Of a DNA stretch of 64,000 bases, positions 48,865-61,775 are shown in pieces (positions within the stretch are counted from its first letter, which is position 1; each line of letters begins with the position of its first letter). Source of the stretch: Plecoglossus altivelis. Its lineage: Eukaryota; Chordata; Actinopteri; Osmeriformes; Plecoglossidae. The position numbers and the translations under genes were made by a program. The notes beneath the pieces were generated by a model, which was given only the letters and a program-made list of their open reading frames with translations, was not told where the DNA came from and made no database searches. Location: positions 9,393,575 through 9,457,574 of the forward strand of contig BROE01000022.1 in the NCBI GenBank assembly GCA_036571765.1, given 5' to 3'.

Positions 48865-49415
48865 ATAGTAATTTAACCAGTGTTCATTAGAATCTGTGAG
48901 TATTTTATTCTGCTAGATCCAAGGACGCACTTTGAGCCTTGGACGTGTAAAGCACCCACAGGTAGAATCAGTAGTGCCAATTCCTACCTGCCTTTCTCCC
49001 TAGCCAGCCCTGCCCAGCTTTAGTTATCACTTACAGAATGCTAATCACAGGCAGGCCAAGCCCACTCTCGTGTCCAACTGACTAACTCCATTATTGATAC
49101 CGATCGTGTGTCGATATGTTGACCTACGGTGTGGCCGTAGATGGGATGATTGACAGTTTGGTATCCAGCCCTGACAGGAGCCCTAGGGCCCAAGCCAGGG
49201 AGAAAACACAGGGTTAGGGCCACAGCCTTGCCGTTCATTCCTTCCTTTACAGTTGACTATTTTCATTCTTCTATTCAGAGCTTCGTGCCAACACAGATCT
49301 AACCATTCCCCAGGCTTTGCATTTAAATACCTTTCTTTCCCGCAGTTTTGTTACATGAATCTGTCAAAAATATATTTTTAATTTAATATGAATAAAGAAC
49401 AATACAATATTTAAG
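44156..49415 (+). other. erbb4: erbb4 3' untranslated region
   Basis: No splice sites or coding potential are evident between the stop and the AATAAA at 49391. The start is a GGAGGGA repeat (44161-44220) and a CTGT/CTGC patch (44290-44340). The rest is mixed, becoming AT-rich at about 47800-48500. A poly-G run lies near 47300-47320 and a CT repeat at 48832-48855. A UTR of several kilobases fits ERBB4, whose mammalian transcripts also have very long 3' UTRs. The exact end and any shorter poly(A) forms are inferred. Confidence 0.65.
48372..48379 (+). promoter_or_regulatory. erbb4: Pumilio-type element TGTAAATA in 3' UTR
   Basis: The exact octamer TGTAAATA, recognised by PUF proteins in animal mRNAs, occurs in the AT-rich distal UTR. 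An octamer match in an AT-rich stretch can arise by chance. Confidence 0.35.
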
Positions 49416-49445
49416 GATACTTTGTGGAGTATTTGTGTGTGACAG
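49391..49445 (+). terminator. erbb4: polyadenylation signal and GT-rich downstream element
   Basis: A canonical AATAAA at 49391-49396 follows an AT-rich run. About 30 bases later comes a GT-rich stretch (TGTGGAGTATTTGTGTGTGA, about 49423-49442), the arrangement of a vertebrate cleavage and polyadenylation site. Cleavage is expected at about 49410-49425. Confidence 0.75.
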
Positions 49446-52395
49446 TATGGGGCTTCTTGTGTGAGTAATCATGCAAGTTATTAATTGAGCAAGTGCTTTT
49501 ATTTGGGAGCTGTTTTTTGTGTGTGCAGAAGGTTAATTGACTTCCAACTGGTCATCCAGTTTCTAATCCTACTTAGTTCAAACGACTGTGTGTAATTGTG
49601 AAGGGCTGTAGACCTTGACTGGAAAGGTGAGCCTTAATTTGCCATTCAAATGTCAGCTCTTCTTCCCTGCCTTTGTCTAGATGAACCCAGCTTGTCTTAG
49701 CTATTCAGCCTGTATCACATCATGACATCTCTTTCACCCAACTCTCTTCCTCTCTCATTTCTCTCATGTCTCTCCCTCTTTATCTTCTTTCCTTCAGCTT
49801 TTCTCTCTCCAAGCAGTGTTCCATTACAAACGTGTAGCCCCGGACTGCTCTTCCGTCTGAAATACCGTCGTCCACTGGCTGTATAGCTTCTGTGGGCAAC
49901 CACCTGACCTCACACATTTCCAGAAAAAAATCACACCAGAGCAAATAATAAAGCGGTATTACTTTTGACACCTGCATGTTCAACATGATGGATGCAGCGC
50001 TTGAGCCGACAATGACTTTTTATGGAATTATCATTGGAAATCCAATAAGGTGAGCCGGCGAGATCTGCATTTCTAAGACTGTGCCCATGCAAAGTCGAAT
50101 CACTTGCCTAAAGATGGTAATAGAGTGTGATCGAAACAATCAGTCAATGCCTAGCGTCTCCTAGACTCTCTCTTAAACGCCCGCCCTGTGACAAAGCGTA
50201 TGGATTTTTACCTGATATGAAGGATGATAGGCACAGTTGAATGTAAATTATCTTAAATGCTTTTTAGCTCTGGTGATCGACTCGCGCCCCTCACGAGAGA
50301 AAAGTGAAAGCTCCGTCTGACACGGCATCAATCTGTGGAGATTGTCTGGACTGCACCCGGCATTCCTGCAAGGAAAGATTTGGACAGGACGCTTATTTTT
50401 CATGAGCTTTTGACAACCCGACACGCTATAGTTATATTGTTTATCGCCTATGGAAAAGCAGTCTTTGATGCCAGAATAGCTCGGCAAAGATATCACAAAC
50501 ATGGGCACAGAACAAAAAATAAAAAACATAAAAAGTTGCAATTGTGCTGGCGTGCAGTCGGCCGTTCGTTTCTTTTACCTCTTCATCCCTTTTTCATTTT
50601 GCGACGGGGGGTGGTGGGTCTTCTAAATCCCCTCCTGGGCTGCAGTGGGCCTGTTTCTGATTGAATGGACTCCACAAAGCCCGTTGAGCAGCGAGACGAT
50701 CCCTCTAGGGAGACATCATTATGGGATGCATATTGGATTTACACTCACACATGAACACTCCACTACCACCCTGCATCTGTATTCCAGAGGACTCCATGTA
50801 ACCTATGGACCAATCCCTCAATCCTAATCTCCCTGACTGAAGCATAGATCTAGCCATATCCAATAGACACCATGAATAGGCTTCGGCCTACTGTAAATGC
50901 AAATGCATAGCCTCTGTTATCCAATGGCTTTTTTGCTTCTGGTTTCTGTCCCTGTCATGCAATGCGATCAATGGATATGTTACAAGTTATTGTCAATATT
51001 AGAGGTGCATGAGGTCCGGTCTGAGTGTGTGTTGAGATATCCCAAAGAAGCACACACAACCTTTGAGATTTACTCTGAATATATAGAGAGACGTGAAATG
51101 TGGCTGCTGTTGGTGTCTCTGTGTGGTTTTAGAGCTGCAATAGCCTAGTTGAATACTAATTGAAGGATTTCGTTAGGACCGACCGGTGATTATGATGTAG
51201 TCACGTCATTAGTCACTGTAGTACAGTCTAAACAGGTTGCCGTAGGAACTTCCTATTAGCTGATTTAGAGGCTTTTAAAGGTTGACTTGGTAAGATTGGG
51301 AAGGTAATCTTGTACTCAGCTCTAATCGTGAATTGTTTGTCTAATTACCAAATACGTAAAATGCACTGGATTTCGTGTTTATCATTTGTTTCATTAAATA
51401 CATCCCCATGGAATGAGCAATGTTAGCTCAGCCTCGACCACTGTGCATGTTGAACAAGAAGTCAGTCAATATAGCTCATTTATAACTCCTTCCATGATCG
51501 CTTAACAAACTACCCACTGTGAGGATGAAATTCTGCTGCTTCTTCAAAGATTCCTGCTGTGCGGGCGTAGGTGTGTGTGTGTGTGTACGTGTGGGTGTGC
51601 GCTTGTGTATGTTTGTATGTGCCAGCATTCAAGTCTAATTAAGTACCCGTTTTAAGAGAGCGAGGGACTTTGTTAAACTCACTTTGATGCATCTGTGAAG
51701 CTCTATTCACGCTCCACTCAAAGCAACGATGACAGCTCTTTGTTGAGCTGACAATAGTGACATAATTGTGCCTTTTCCAAGCAATGGAGTGGCACACCTC
51801 TCGTCAGCCTCACACTTCATTCCCTTAACTGTGAGGCCCAGGGAGCAGTTAGCCAGAGGCAGGCTGTGGACTAGCTACAGTACCATGTCTTTAATTACAC
51901 CACAGCTAGCTCATACAACCACACTGAAGTGCTTGTCAAAGACCATTGTTTTAAGACAGAATTTTCTGAAGAACAGTGTGGGATGGAGGAAAGTGAAAAT
52001 ACTCCGAAAAACACAGCGCTGAAAGAAGCCGGCAATTAAATAGCCTCTTCGTTGTCTGTGTTTCCTTAAACATCCGCACGGCGAGGAAAAGACACGCTGA
52101 TGAGAGAGCTCCATTCCAACATTCACTCCTCCACGGTCGAGTCTCTGTCCTTTAACAAACCTCGACAATTAGCTGGTACCGAGCTGCCTAGCTACTCGAG
52201 CTGCCTCTGTGGCCACTTATCTTCCTTGTTAAACACGCTATCTTGCAGGCCGTCGAGTCGGCTGTTTCTCTCAGCCCGCAGCAGGAGCGCTGCAACAAAG
52301 ACGGCTCCTTCCACAGGCTCGCACTCGTGGGCCCCACAATGTCTCATTAAGCTGAATAGGGAGTGATGTCTGACTGTCTCCCTCTGTTCCTCTGA

Positions 52396-52425
52396 AGGAG
52401 GAGGAGGAGGAGGAGGAGGAGGAGA
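52396..52425. repeat. (GGA)n trinucleotide repeat
   Basis: About nine GGA units. Confidence 0.92.
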
Positions 52426-53507
52426 GATGATACAAGGAGCATGGCTACGCGCGGCCTCGCCGCCTGCCTTTCAAAACGCCTCTCAACTGCCTCTCCTCAT
52501 TTTTGTCAGGAACGCAGACTCACTCCGGCGATATCAAAAGCACGCACGGTCGTGTCTTTCATTCCGGAGCTTTCCAGTCATTTTGAAACCGTACGGATCA
52601 AACGCAACTTCCCTCTCGTGTTCCTCCCGATCACCTGACTACCCCTCCCAGCCACCCCTGTGCAGATGTTGTTTTCAATTATAATGGCCCATCTCAAGAT
52701 TGCTATTCCTAGAAAAAAGGAGTTTAGCAAAACTTTGCTGGCTGTAATCTGCAGTGATAGGCTGAAATGTGAGAGTGGACACTGGGTTTATTTGCCCATG
52801 GCTTTCTATATGTTTCGTCATCACATCAAAGATGCTCTGATGCTTTCTTCCAGTTCCCCATGAGATGGATTTCTTTTCATCAGCTTGATGAAGACTCCAG
52901 TTCTGAACTGCATTTCATTGCAGTTGACCGCAAACTCAGTGGTTCGTGTCCAACCTTTTATGGAAAACTACCTAAACACCGGTCCCTAACCCTTCGCCTG
53001 TAATGTGTGAACTGCATCAATTGCCATTCAACGAACAGAGAAACAGCCATTGACAAAACACCGGAAAACTGTGTCTCAACAACTTCAAATCCTCATCAGC
53101 GTTGGCGAAGGTCACTTGATGTTATAACAATGCCAACGCTGTTTTCGTCAAGGATAAGATGTCCCTTCTAAAAACCCAATTACCAACTCATTAAATGCAC
53201 AGCCAGGGCTCTCTAAAATCTTCTTTGACCAGGCTATGTGTCTTGAACTGTTGTTAAAGCTTTGGGAAATCCCGCTCTCACTTAGCCAGGAACAGCAAAG
53301 ACCCCAGGCCTCTCTCTCCACAGCCAACCTTGAAAGTATCACAGTCCATGCCCTGCCTTTGAATCAACAGCTGCCAGGAGGTGGGTGGATGAGGGCAGGT
53401 GAGGGGGAGACAGGTCTCTCCATCCCCAGAGACGGTGGACCTGAACTGGACTCCAACAGCAGAAGGCTGGGCCAGAGAGCAGAACCTGGGGGAGACTTCC
53501 AGAGAGA

Positions 53508-53565
53508 AAGAGACAGAGAGAGACAGAGAGAAAGAGACAGAGAGAGACAGAGAGAGAGAGAGTCT
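53508..53565. repeat. GAGACA / GA repeat
   Basis: GAGACAGA units mixed with GA dinucleotides, followed by three copies of CTCCCTGCTC (about 53570-53592). Confidence 0.9.
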
Positions 53566-55626
53566 CCCTGCTCCTCCCTGCTCCTCCCTGCTCATAGGGC
53601 ACAATCATCTGAAAATCTGATGAACTGATTTGGTTGCTGTGGAAGTCTCTGTCTGTCTGTGTGTGCGTGCGAGTGTGTGTGTATGAGTGTCTATAAGTGT
53701 GTTCTGGAGTGGAGCTCCACTGACAAAGATGAAAGGGTCTCATTCCCACAGCTCAGCAGTCAGTTGTACGGGTGGCTAGCTTATGCCCTTACCACCCACC
53801 ATGTATGAGTGCAAAAATCTCCATAAACATACATTTGCAGCAAATCCTGTACACCAAATGATGGGTAGTGCATTTAGGTTTCGTACCTGTACCTCCATTG
53901 CATCTGTATCCCGAAACCGTAAGCGCACATAAATCACGGAACGCAGCATTAGCTCCCGCTCTGTGGTCGTTGCCTTTCATAATGACTTTTATTGATGTTG
54001 CTGCCTGGTTGTTGGCTGTTGTTTACATGTTTTGGCATCGGATATGTATTGTCAGGGCCAATAAAGCCATTTTCGAAATGAATTGATGAGAGGAAATTAT
54101 GAAGGAGACAGAGACAGAGAAAGAGAAGAGAGCGACGGGGGGGGGGGGGTCTGCGAGGCGCAGACGCTCTGGGAGTACCGGCAGAGGACCAGGAACAGAA
54201 TGAGAACGGGAGGGAGCGTGAAGAGGATGGAAATACCGCCTGTGATTGTGTTGAATGCAGATTGCGGAGGAGAGGCCTGAGCGATTGTAATGACCCTGGT
54301 AATAGTAATTACCTCCCCTTCTGTTCAGCTGCACATCAAGCTAGCTTGTCTTAGCCCTTCTCTCGGTAATAACAGTGACATTTAACAGCGCTCTCTTCCT
54401 TGCTCCCTTGCTCTCTCTGCCTGTCTCTCTCTCTGCCCAGGGAACAGTCAGACTATGCCATATCATTATCGGACAGTTGTATATATAGTAACTTCCCACA
54501 GACAGACAGAAAGACAGACAGTCAGACTGTGAGGGAAGGTTCCCCCTTCGGCACACATTAATTACCAGGCTGCACACATAGCCCTGGTCCTCAGGCGACC
54601 AAAGAGAGACAAATTACTTCCCATCAGATAAAATCAAGCTTGACATCATTTAATTAATTCCAGCACCTATTAGCATTTCTTACTATGCTTTCTTTGCCTT
54701 ATCCGGAGGTGAGAGACAGAACTCCTGAAAAACGATCAGGTTTCCCCTTTGTCTGTCTTGCCAGACGCAGCCCTCTCGCCTTGGTACAATGCAGAATGGC
54801 ACATGAAGAGTCGTGTTGCCGGCTCATTGATTCTGGAATCATTTGGGACGTGGAATAATGGAGTCGCTCTAATCTCTTCTTTAATCTCTGCTCCCGCTGG
54901 CATGCAGATGCATAATGAGGACTGGTAACCAATGGCTAGCATTGCTGTTCTGTCTGCTGCGTGTGCGCGCATGTGTTTGTCCGTGTACGTGCGCGGTTGC
55001 GCATGTATTGCGTTCGGTGGTGTGTCCGAACCAATGGCCTGTGCACCTTTTGCGGATGCTGGTGTGTGCGCGTGTGTCCATGTGTCTGCACGTATTTGTA
55101 TGTTGCGTAAACATACAAATACATGCAGACTTTTCCGTTTGCTTAGATGTGTCATTGCCCCACACTGGACTAGTGGCATGGTGTGTGTGTGTGTGTACAT
55201 TCCAGAGTGATGTTGCCATGGCTGCTGACAGGACAGGAGGCCAACCTGCTGGGTAGGATGAAGCCACTCCGGACTCTCATGTGGTGATGTTAGCCATTAG
55301 GGCTGCAGCAGACCTGTACCACGCTGCCGTATTCACAGGGCATGTCCACCGGAATGTCAACACACACACACGCACACACACCTTCCCCTGAACAGAGAGT
55401 GTGAATTCTGGGAGTCACACGAAGAGCAATGTACGAGCTTGTTAAATGTGACCCGAATTCTTCTGAAATGATGTTCTGCTTTCAGTCCAAAGTAACCTTT
55501 AGCGGTGCTCCCGCTGAAGACTGCGTGTGTGGACTGAATGTGAGGATCCTGCCACTAGCATAGAAATAATCGCATTGGAAATAACACACACACACATACA
55601 GACACTGACACTGTTTGTGCCAACAT

Positions 55627-56760
55627 GGGGACACAGGCAAGAAAAACAAGCGGTCTATTTTGATATTGTTTGTCTGTGAGGGGCTAATTAAAGTGTCACA
55701 ATTCATTATGCAGTCTGTGTCCTAACCTTGTCACTGGCTAAACAGGGGTATCAATCTCCCCTCTTCCACCCTGCTCCCCTACCCACCTCCTCCCCCTACC
55801 CACCCAGTGTCACCACGTTCCACCCCCTTTTCCCTCTCTCTCTCTCCCTCTCAGTCTCTCTCTCTCTTTCTCACTCTCTCTCTCTCTTGCTCTCTCTTTC
55901 GGACTTGGGTGTGAAATGTGTCTAAAGCGAAATGCTGATGTTCCAGTCTTCAACGTCAGCACCCAGGCACAAGCCATCCCATCAGCCTTTGCCGTGCCGC
56001 TGGTATGGTTAGTCTGGCAGCTTGACCCCTGACCCCCCAACCATGCAGCTCACGATCCCAAGGGGTTCCGGAGCTGACAAGGACACGCTCAAAATATTCA
56101 TCCATGTCGTTTACGTACGCGCAGCCCCTCCGGGAACCCTGCAGTCATGGTGTCGCATGGAGATGGTGGCGTTGTCACGTGGGACGACAGACGAGTCGCA
56201 AGGAGCCTCTGAACCGTGGGGGGTGGGGTGGGGGGGCTGCGGGGACACAAGAAAAACAACGTCTATTGATATTGGCTGTAGGCTATAAAGGCACATTCAG
56301 ATTCACTGTCCTAACCTTCACTGCTAAACAGGGTATCATCTCCCCTCTCCACCTGCCCCTACCCACCCTCCCCCTACCCACCCATCACCACTCCACCCCC
56401 TTCCCTCTCCTCTCTCCCTCCGTCTCCTCTCTCTCTCACTCTCCTCTTCTCCCTTTCACTTGGAGGGTAAATGCTTAAATCAATGCTGAATGCCAGTCCA
56501 AACTCCCACAGCCAAGACAACCATCGCCCGCTCCTCCGCTGGTATCTTAGCTGGCCAGCTACCCCTGCGCCAACCCCCCAACCATGCACTCACGATCCCA
56601 ATCCGAAGCTACAGAACGCTCTAATATCATCCATCGTTACGTACCCCACCCCTCCGGAACCTGCCAGTCATGGCGCTGGAGATGGTGCTTTTCACGTGGG
56701 GGACGACAACGGGGCATCGCCAAGGAGCCTCCGAAACCGTGGGTGGGGTGCCCGTCCCCG
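55627..56760. repeat. adjacent near-duplicate (55627-56240 and 56241-56760)
   Basis: Both halves start GGGGACACA and follow the same order of landmarks: AAGAAAAACAA, GTCCTAACCTT, CTAAACAGG, CCTACCCACC, CAACCATGCA, CTCACGATCCCAA, CCCCTCCGG, CAGTCATGG, CACGTGGG and AAGGAGCCTC. The second copy is about 95 bases shorter, and the differences are mostly small indels spread along the length. Like the block at 22661-24070, this looks more like an unpolished-read artefact than an evolved duplication. Confidence 0.82.
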
Positions 56761-57759
56761 CTTAAGAAGAAAGATACGAGATGTTTTAGTCATCGGTAGC
56801 CTTGAGTCTCACTACAGTCTGAGTCTCTCTTCCCTCGGAGCCAGAACCGCATCTGACTCTATCTAACCTAATCCCCTCCTATACACACACACACACACTC
56901 TCGAACACACACACACTTCTGCACCCAGCCTATCCTCTTGGCGCTGCCGAGGAAGCCACTTTCGACGTCTCCAGCTCAGATAAAGGCTTTACTTTCACGC
57001 TGACAAACAGGTGCCTGATCTGAGCCGTGTGTCGCGGCTTATCTCTTTCCCTTTGCAACGCATCTTACAGTACCACACCCATGGGATGGGATGTCTGGGA
57101 AAATGTCAAAGCATTTTGTGTTATTGCTTTTCAGCCGAATGCAATTCACATGATACACAACGAGAGAGACGTATTATTGAGCTGTACGAAGCATCCTCAA
57201 GAAGCACTCCAGAACAGGGATCTATCATTGGTAACAGCCTAAGAGCCCTCAACAGAAACAACTTAGATCCAATTAAGAACCTATTCCCCAGCTCGCATCT
57301 ACCAGACAAGTTCCCAACTTTTTTTGGGACCGAGTTCATGAATTGTGATTTGGATTCTTAACCGCGTCATCCTTTTGTGGATGCTTTCCATGGGGTAAGG
57401 CAGACATCTCACAGCACGGCTCATGATTTGCACACCAGCAAAGGGTGAAAGTTGCATGGGATGTTTTGTCAGCTGTCGGTGGAACACAATGAATTTCGTT
57501 TCTTTTGTCGAGCAAAAGGGCGTTGTTTGAGCCTCTAATTGATGAATGGCAGCCATAACTCTGGGCTGCGTCCTTCAATTGAACTTTAATTCATATGTGC
57601 ATCAATCATTTCTCCCCTTGGTCCTTTATAGATTCTGGCTATATTTGCTGGGTGGTTTGTCCTTGTAATGGCTGCACCACGAGCGAAAAGAGAGAGGCAA
57701 AGAGTGTCAGAGAAGGGGAGAGAATGCGAGGAGAAACTGAGAAGAACCTAGTGAATGAG

Positions 57760-57835
57760 GAGGGAGAGAGAGAGAGAGGGAGAGAAAGAGAGAGAGAAAG
57801 AGAAAGAGAGAGAGAGAAAAGGAGGGGAGGGAGAT
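57760..57835. repeat. GA-rich simple repeat
   Basis: GAGAGA blocks with AAAGA interruptions. The Ser/Leu-rich frame on the opposite strand (57707-58318) is an artefact of this and similar tracts. Confidence 0.9.
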
Positions 57836-58819
57836 GGACTGACAGAGAGAAGGGGAGCGTGAGATACAGTAATGAGTTAGAGAAAGGGAGAGATGGAGTG
57901 ATGAAAAGACCGAGGTGTAGAGAGCCAGACACCTGGATTCACAGCAGAGGGGTAAACAAACAGACAGAGAGATGGCTGCTCTCATGAAAGAGAGCCTCTT
58001 GCCTTGATGCAATAAACATGGCCCATGCTGATGGTACTGACTCCGTATGAGCTCTGCCACTCCAATATTTATTGTCTGAGCGCGACTCACGCCGCACACC
58101 AAACACGGCAGAGAGAGAGAAAAAGAGAGGACGAACAGAGAAATCGATACGGAGAGGGAGAGAAAACCGTGGAGTGTGCGTGCGAGAGATAGAGAGGGAG
58201 AGCGAGAGCGAGCGATGGGCAGACGCCAGAGAGATAGACAGACTTCCATCTTTTTTTTTGTTGTCATCCGTGTTGCCGCCGTGCTCTCCCTCGCTCCCGT
58301 AACACAAAGCCCATCCAAACACGTGACTGGGGCTCAACAGCCGACACGCCCGATGGAGGGGACTCGTCTGACGCGTGTGGCCTGTGGCCTGCTGGTCGAA
58401 GCATCGCTTGGCCATTTCGCTCACGGCTGAGTACCTCTGCTTCGTCTGGTCGGGCGCAGCGGCTAAACAGTCGGAGGCAGCTGGGCAGCGGCACTTGACG
58501 CTGGCCTGCGTGTAGCCAGCGGTGGGCTGCTGTCTCGGGCATCGCTGCCACGTGTTCGCATGAGCGGAGCTCAGTAGGAGAGCTGACAGACAGGTGTCTT
58601 CCATGGGAACTCTGCCTTGACGGAAAAGAAACAGTGTAGGGATATTGCCTGTGACCTTACACTTGCACGGTCGCACATATATTTTTTTTAACGCTGGCGA
58701 AAGCGTCTGCAGGTTTGAGATTAGTGCTGGTCCAATACAATAGATAACATCCTTTCCCCAATTTCTTTCCACCTTCTAAAAATCAGCTGCCATTCACTCT
58801 ATAGAAAAGGGAAAGACGG

Positions 58820-58875
58820 TGTGCGCGCGCGTGTGCGCGTGTGTGTGTGTGTGCGTGTGTGCGTGCATGTGCGTG
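58820..58875. repeat. GC/GT alternating repeat
   Basis: GTGCGCGCGCGTGTGCGCGT followed by GT units, an alternating purine-pyrimidine stretch capable of forming Z-DNA. Confidence 0.85.
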
Positions 58876-60159
58876 GGGGGGAAGAGGGGGGGTCTATCTT
58901 TTTCTTCTCCGGCTCCGCTCATTTGACGTCATGAAAGGAAATAGCGAGAGGATTCTCCGGTTGCTACACCAACATGTACCGCTTGAAGACCAAAAGGGAA
59001 TTCATCCATTTATGTCCTAACCTCTCCTTTCTGTGGTGCAGGCGTCTGTGAAGGAGGGAGAGAAAACCCCATTAAGCGCTCTTGGAACATAGTAGGCCCA
59101 GACACAATGGTGCCCTTGGAGAGGTGATTGGTGATTAGAGAGGTAGATGTGCCCGTTCTGCCCGCCTCGGCGTTCCCCCGCGGATGAGTTCTCGGACCTT
59201 AGGCGGCGCCGATATGACCCGGTTTTGTAATGAATGTTCCGACGGTACCTTCAGACCCATTAACACAGCAATCTCTCATCAGCACACTTCGGGATTTGGT
59301 CTGTAATTAATAGACTCTCTTCAGCCCATCTGCCCAGCAGGAGAAAGAATGACAATTGTTCGGAAAACAGGGTGGGGAAAAAAGGCGAGGAAGAAAATGG
59401 GAGCGGGGAAAATGCTTCTGGGTGAGAAGGTCCTGATCTTTGATGTGCACAGTTTTAAGGCTTTTAAGACACTCCAGGAATGACTTGAATAGGATCAAAG
59501 ATATGACTGGTGACATCCCCAGTATACGAATGTGCCATTCACATCTCATAGCCTTGAAGATATTGGTTTTCCGCAGCAAGTTTACCGTAAAGGTACGTGT
59601 CGAAAAACGTCCATCCCGTGTTTGTGAGTGTGACAGCCGTGTGTCTTTCCGGGATGTGTGTGTGCCGTGTGTGCGTGCGCGTGTATGTGGTACCGTTGCA
59701 TGCGCACGTGTGTGACTATTCACTGATTTTCCTCCACTCAGGTCGCATTATCCTGTGGTTGCACCAACACAGAATAAATCCTCTATCTTTTTATAACAGC
59801 TCAGGTTTCTGATTAGATAAACACTTTGTTGCAGATTCAATAGTTTTGGCAGCTCAGTAACATCTGTCTGCTTTTGAAAGGAGAGTAATTTTATTTCATG
59901 TGTAAATATCTGTTTGGTGTCAGTGAGTGCATATCTACTCAAAAGCAAACCTGACAGCTTTGACAAGCAATTACTGTTGCTTGTGTGTTTCCAAGGTGAT
60001 GAAGGCGGGGCTCTGTGGACGCCATTCGAGAGATACCACGGTGGAGACACCATCTCTGGATCACGAACCAAAATGAACAAAACTTCTGGGTGGCATGTAT
60101 GTTTGTATGTACAGTATGCATGTAGGTATGTGTGCGTGCAGTAAGAATGGTTAAAATAA

Positions 60160-60440
60160 TATCATATACAACTGAGTACATAATATTATAGTTATATATA
60201 ATAGATATACACATTATATATGTATATACATACAGTACCAGCTAGTCTATTGTCATATATATATTATGTATATAATAATTATATATTATATATATATAAA
60301 ATATATTAATTAATATGTACTATATTAGTATAATAATAAATAGTATACGTATAAATATAGTGTATAATAATATATATATATAATATATATATATAAGGTA
60401 TATATATAAATAATAAGTATATAAATATTTATATGTGTGT
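60160..60440. repeat. AT-rich TA-repeat block
   Basis: About 280 bases, mostly A and T, with many TATATA and self-complementary segments, including runs such as ATATATATATAAT. It is likely to form cruciforms or hairpins. Confidence 0.9.
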
Positions 60441-60554
60441 GTGTACTTGTGGTATTGTGCATGAGTTTGCAGGTTTGCAAAAACGACCTCCATGGACAAC
60501 TTTCCCTGATGGAACCCTTCACAATGGTACCTCTCTCATCACAATAACAGGTGC

Positions 60555-60655
60555 AGACACTCATGCACACACACAAAAATACACACAAACACACAAAAAT
60601 ACACACTCATGCACACACACCTACACACCTACACACACACACACACACACATACA
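60555..60655. repeat. CA-rich repeats
   Basis: ACACACAAAAATACACAC units, in which AAAAATACACACA is repeated, followed by a pure CA run. Confidence 0.88.
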
Positions 60656-61734
60656 TAGTGGATGAGGGACAACCTCGTGTCATTCTCGCTTGTCTGTTTG
60701 TCTTATTGTTTGTCTGACGGTTCTGACAGCTCGGTAACACCTGCAACCCCTAACTTCGACGTCTCCTCAGAACTTTTACGGGGCGCGCATCTGCGCAACC
60801 GTACGCCGCTGCTTGAATCCAAAATAGTTCATTTCAATCCGTCGTGGAGTGTTTGGTGTACAAAATGAACCTCCGATAAAGAACTTTACAGATGGGGTTG
60901 CCCCGCCCCTTTGGCCCCTTGCCAGGCAGCCCCTCCCACACCTGGGGCTCAGCAAGGCCTTGTCGAAAAGCATGGAGAGAAAGGAGAAGTTATTTAGCTG
61001 AGGGCTGTTCCCATTAGCGTGATTAATGGACTAATTACTGGCAGTAAACAGTCCTGGGAGATAAAAGACTAACCCGGTCTATAGGGAGACATGAGCTTTA
61101 GTATTAAAGACCTCATCCACCATGGAATCGTTGGGATTGTATTTGTTGGGGAAAGGGGTGACACAAAACAGTGAGTGTGTAGGGGTATGTGTGTGGGTGT
61201 ATGTACGTTTGTGTGAGTGTGTGTGTGTGGGAAAGGGGGGGTGATGCATGTCTGTGTGTGTGTTTGTAAATTGAAATAGACTAGCTGGTTAGGTCAAAGA
61301 CATGTCAATGATTCACATAAAGGAAGCTATTTTGATTCTACACACATCTTATTATTGCTGTCATACACCCCCTTACCCCTAAACCACACACATGCACACA
61401 TCTCACTGTGCGCACATAACCATTAACACAGTAAATTTTCCTTCTACATGGGTGCTTCTCTCCCTTGTCCCTGTGCAGTGCATAGTGAGTCTAGTCCAGT
61501 CAGCGTATTTCATGATCGATTACACAACTAGTCAAAAGGAACCAGTTGGCCTGTTGGGACTTGGGGACAGCAGTAATTCTGCTGCACATGTTAGAATATA
61601 CCTCCCTTAACCTTGATCATGTACAATAAATAGCATGACACCTAATAAGTGTTTTTCATTGGTAACTGTTCCTGTAAATACATAAATCATCAGAGGTTAC
61701 AGCGAAGGATGAAGAGGACAAGGGGCAGTTGTCA

Positions 61735-61775
61735 GTGCGTGTGTGTGTGTGTGTGTGCGTGTGTGTGTGTGCACG
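61735..61775. repeat. (GT)n microsatellite
   Basis: GT units with single GC interruptions. Confidence 0.9.

Noticed and set aside
57707..58772. Frames of 203 and 277 codons on the minus strand
   Set aside because: They overlap GA repeats. No domain, splice context or recognisable protein was seen.
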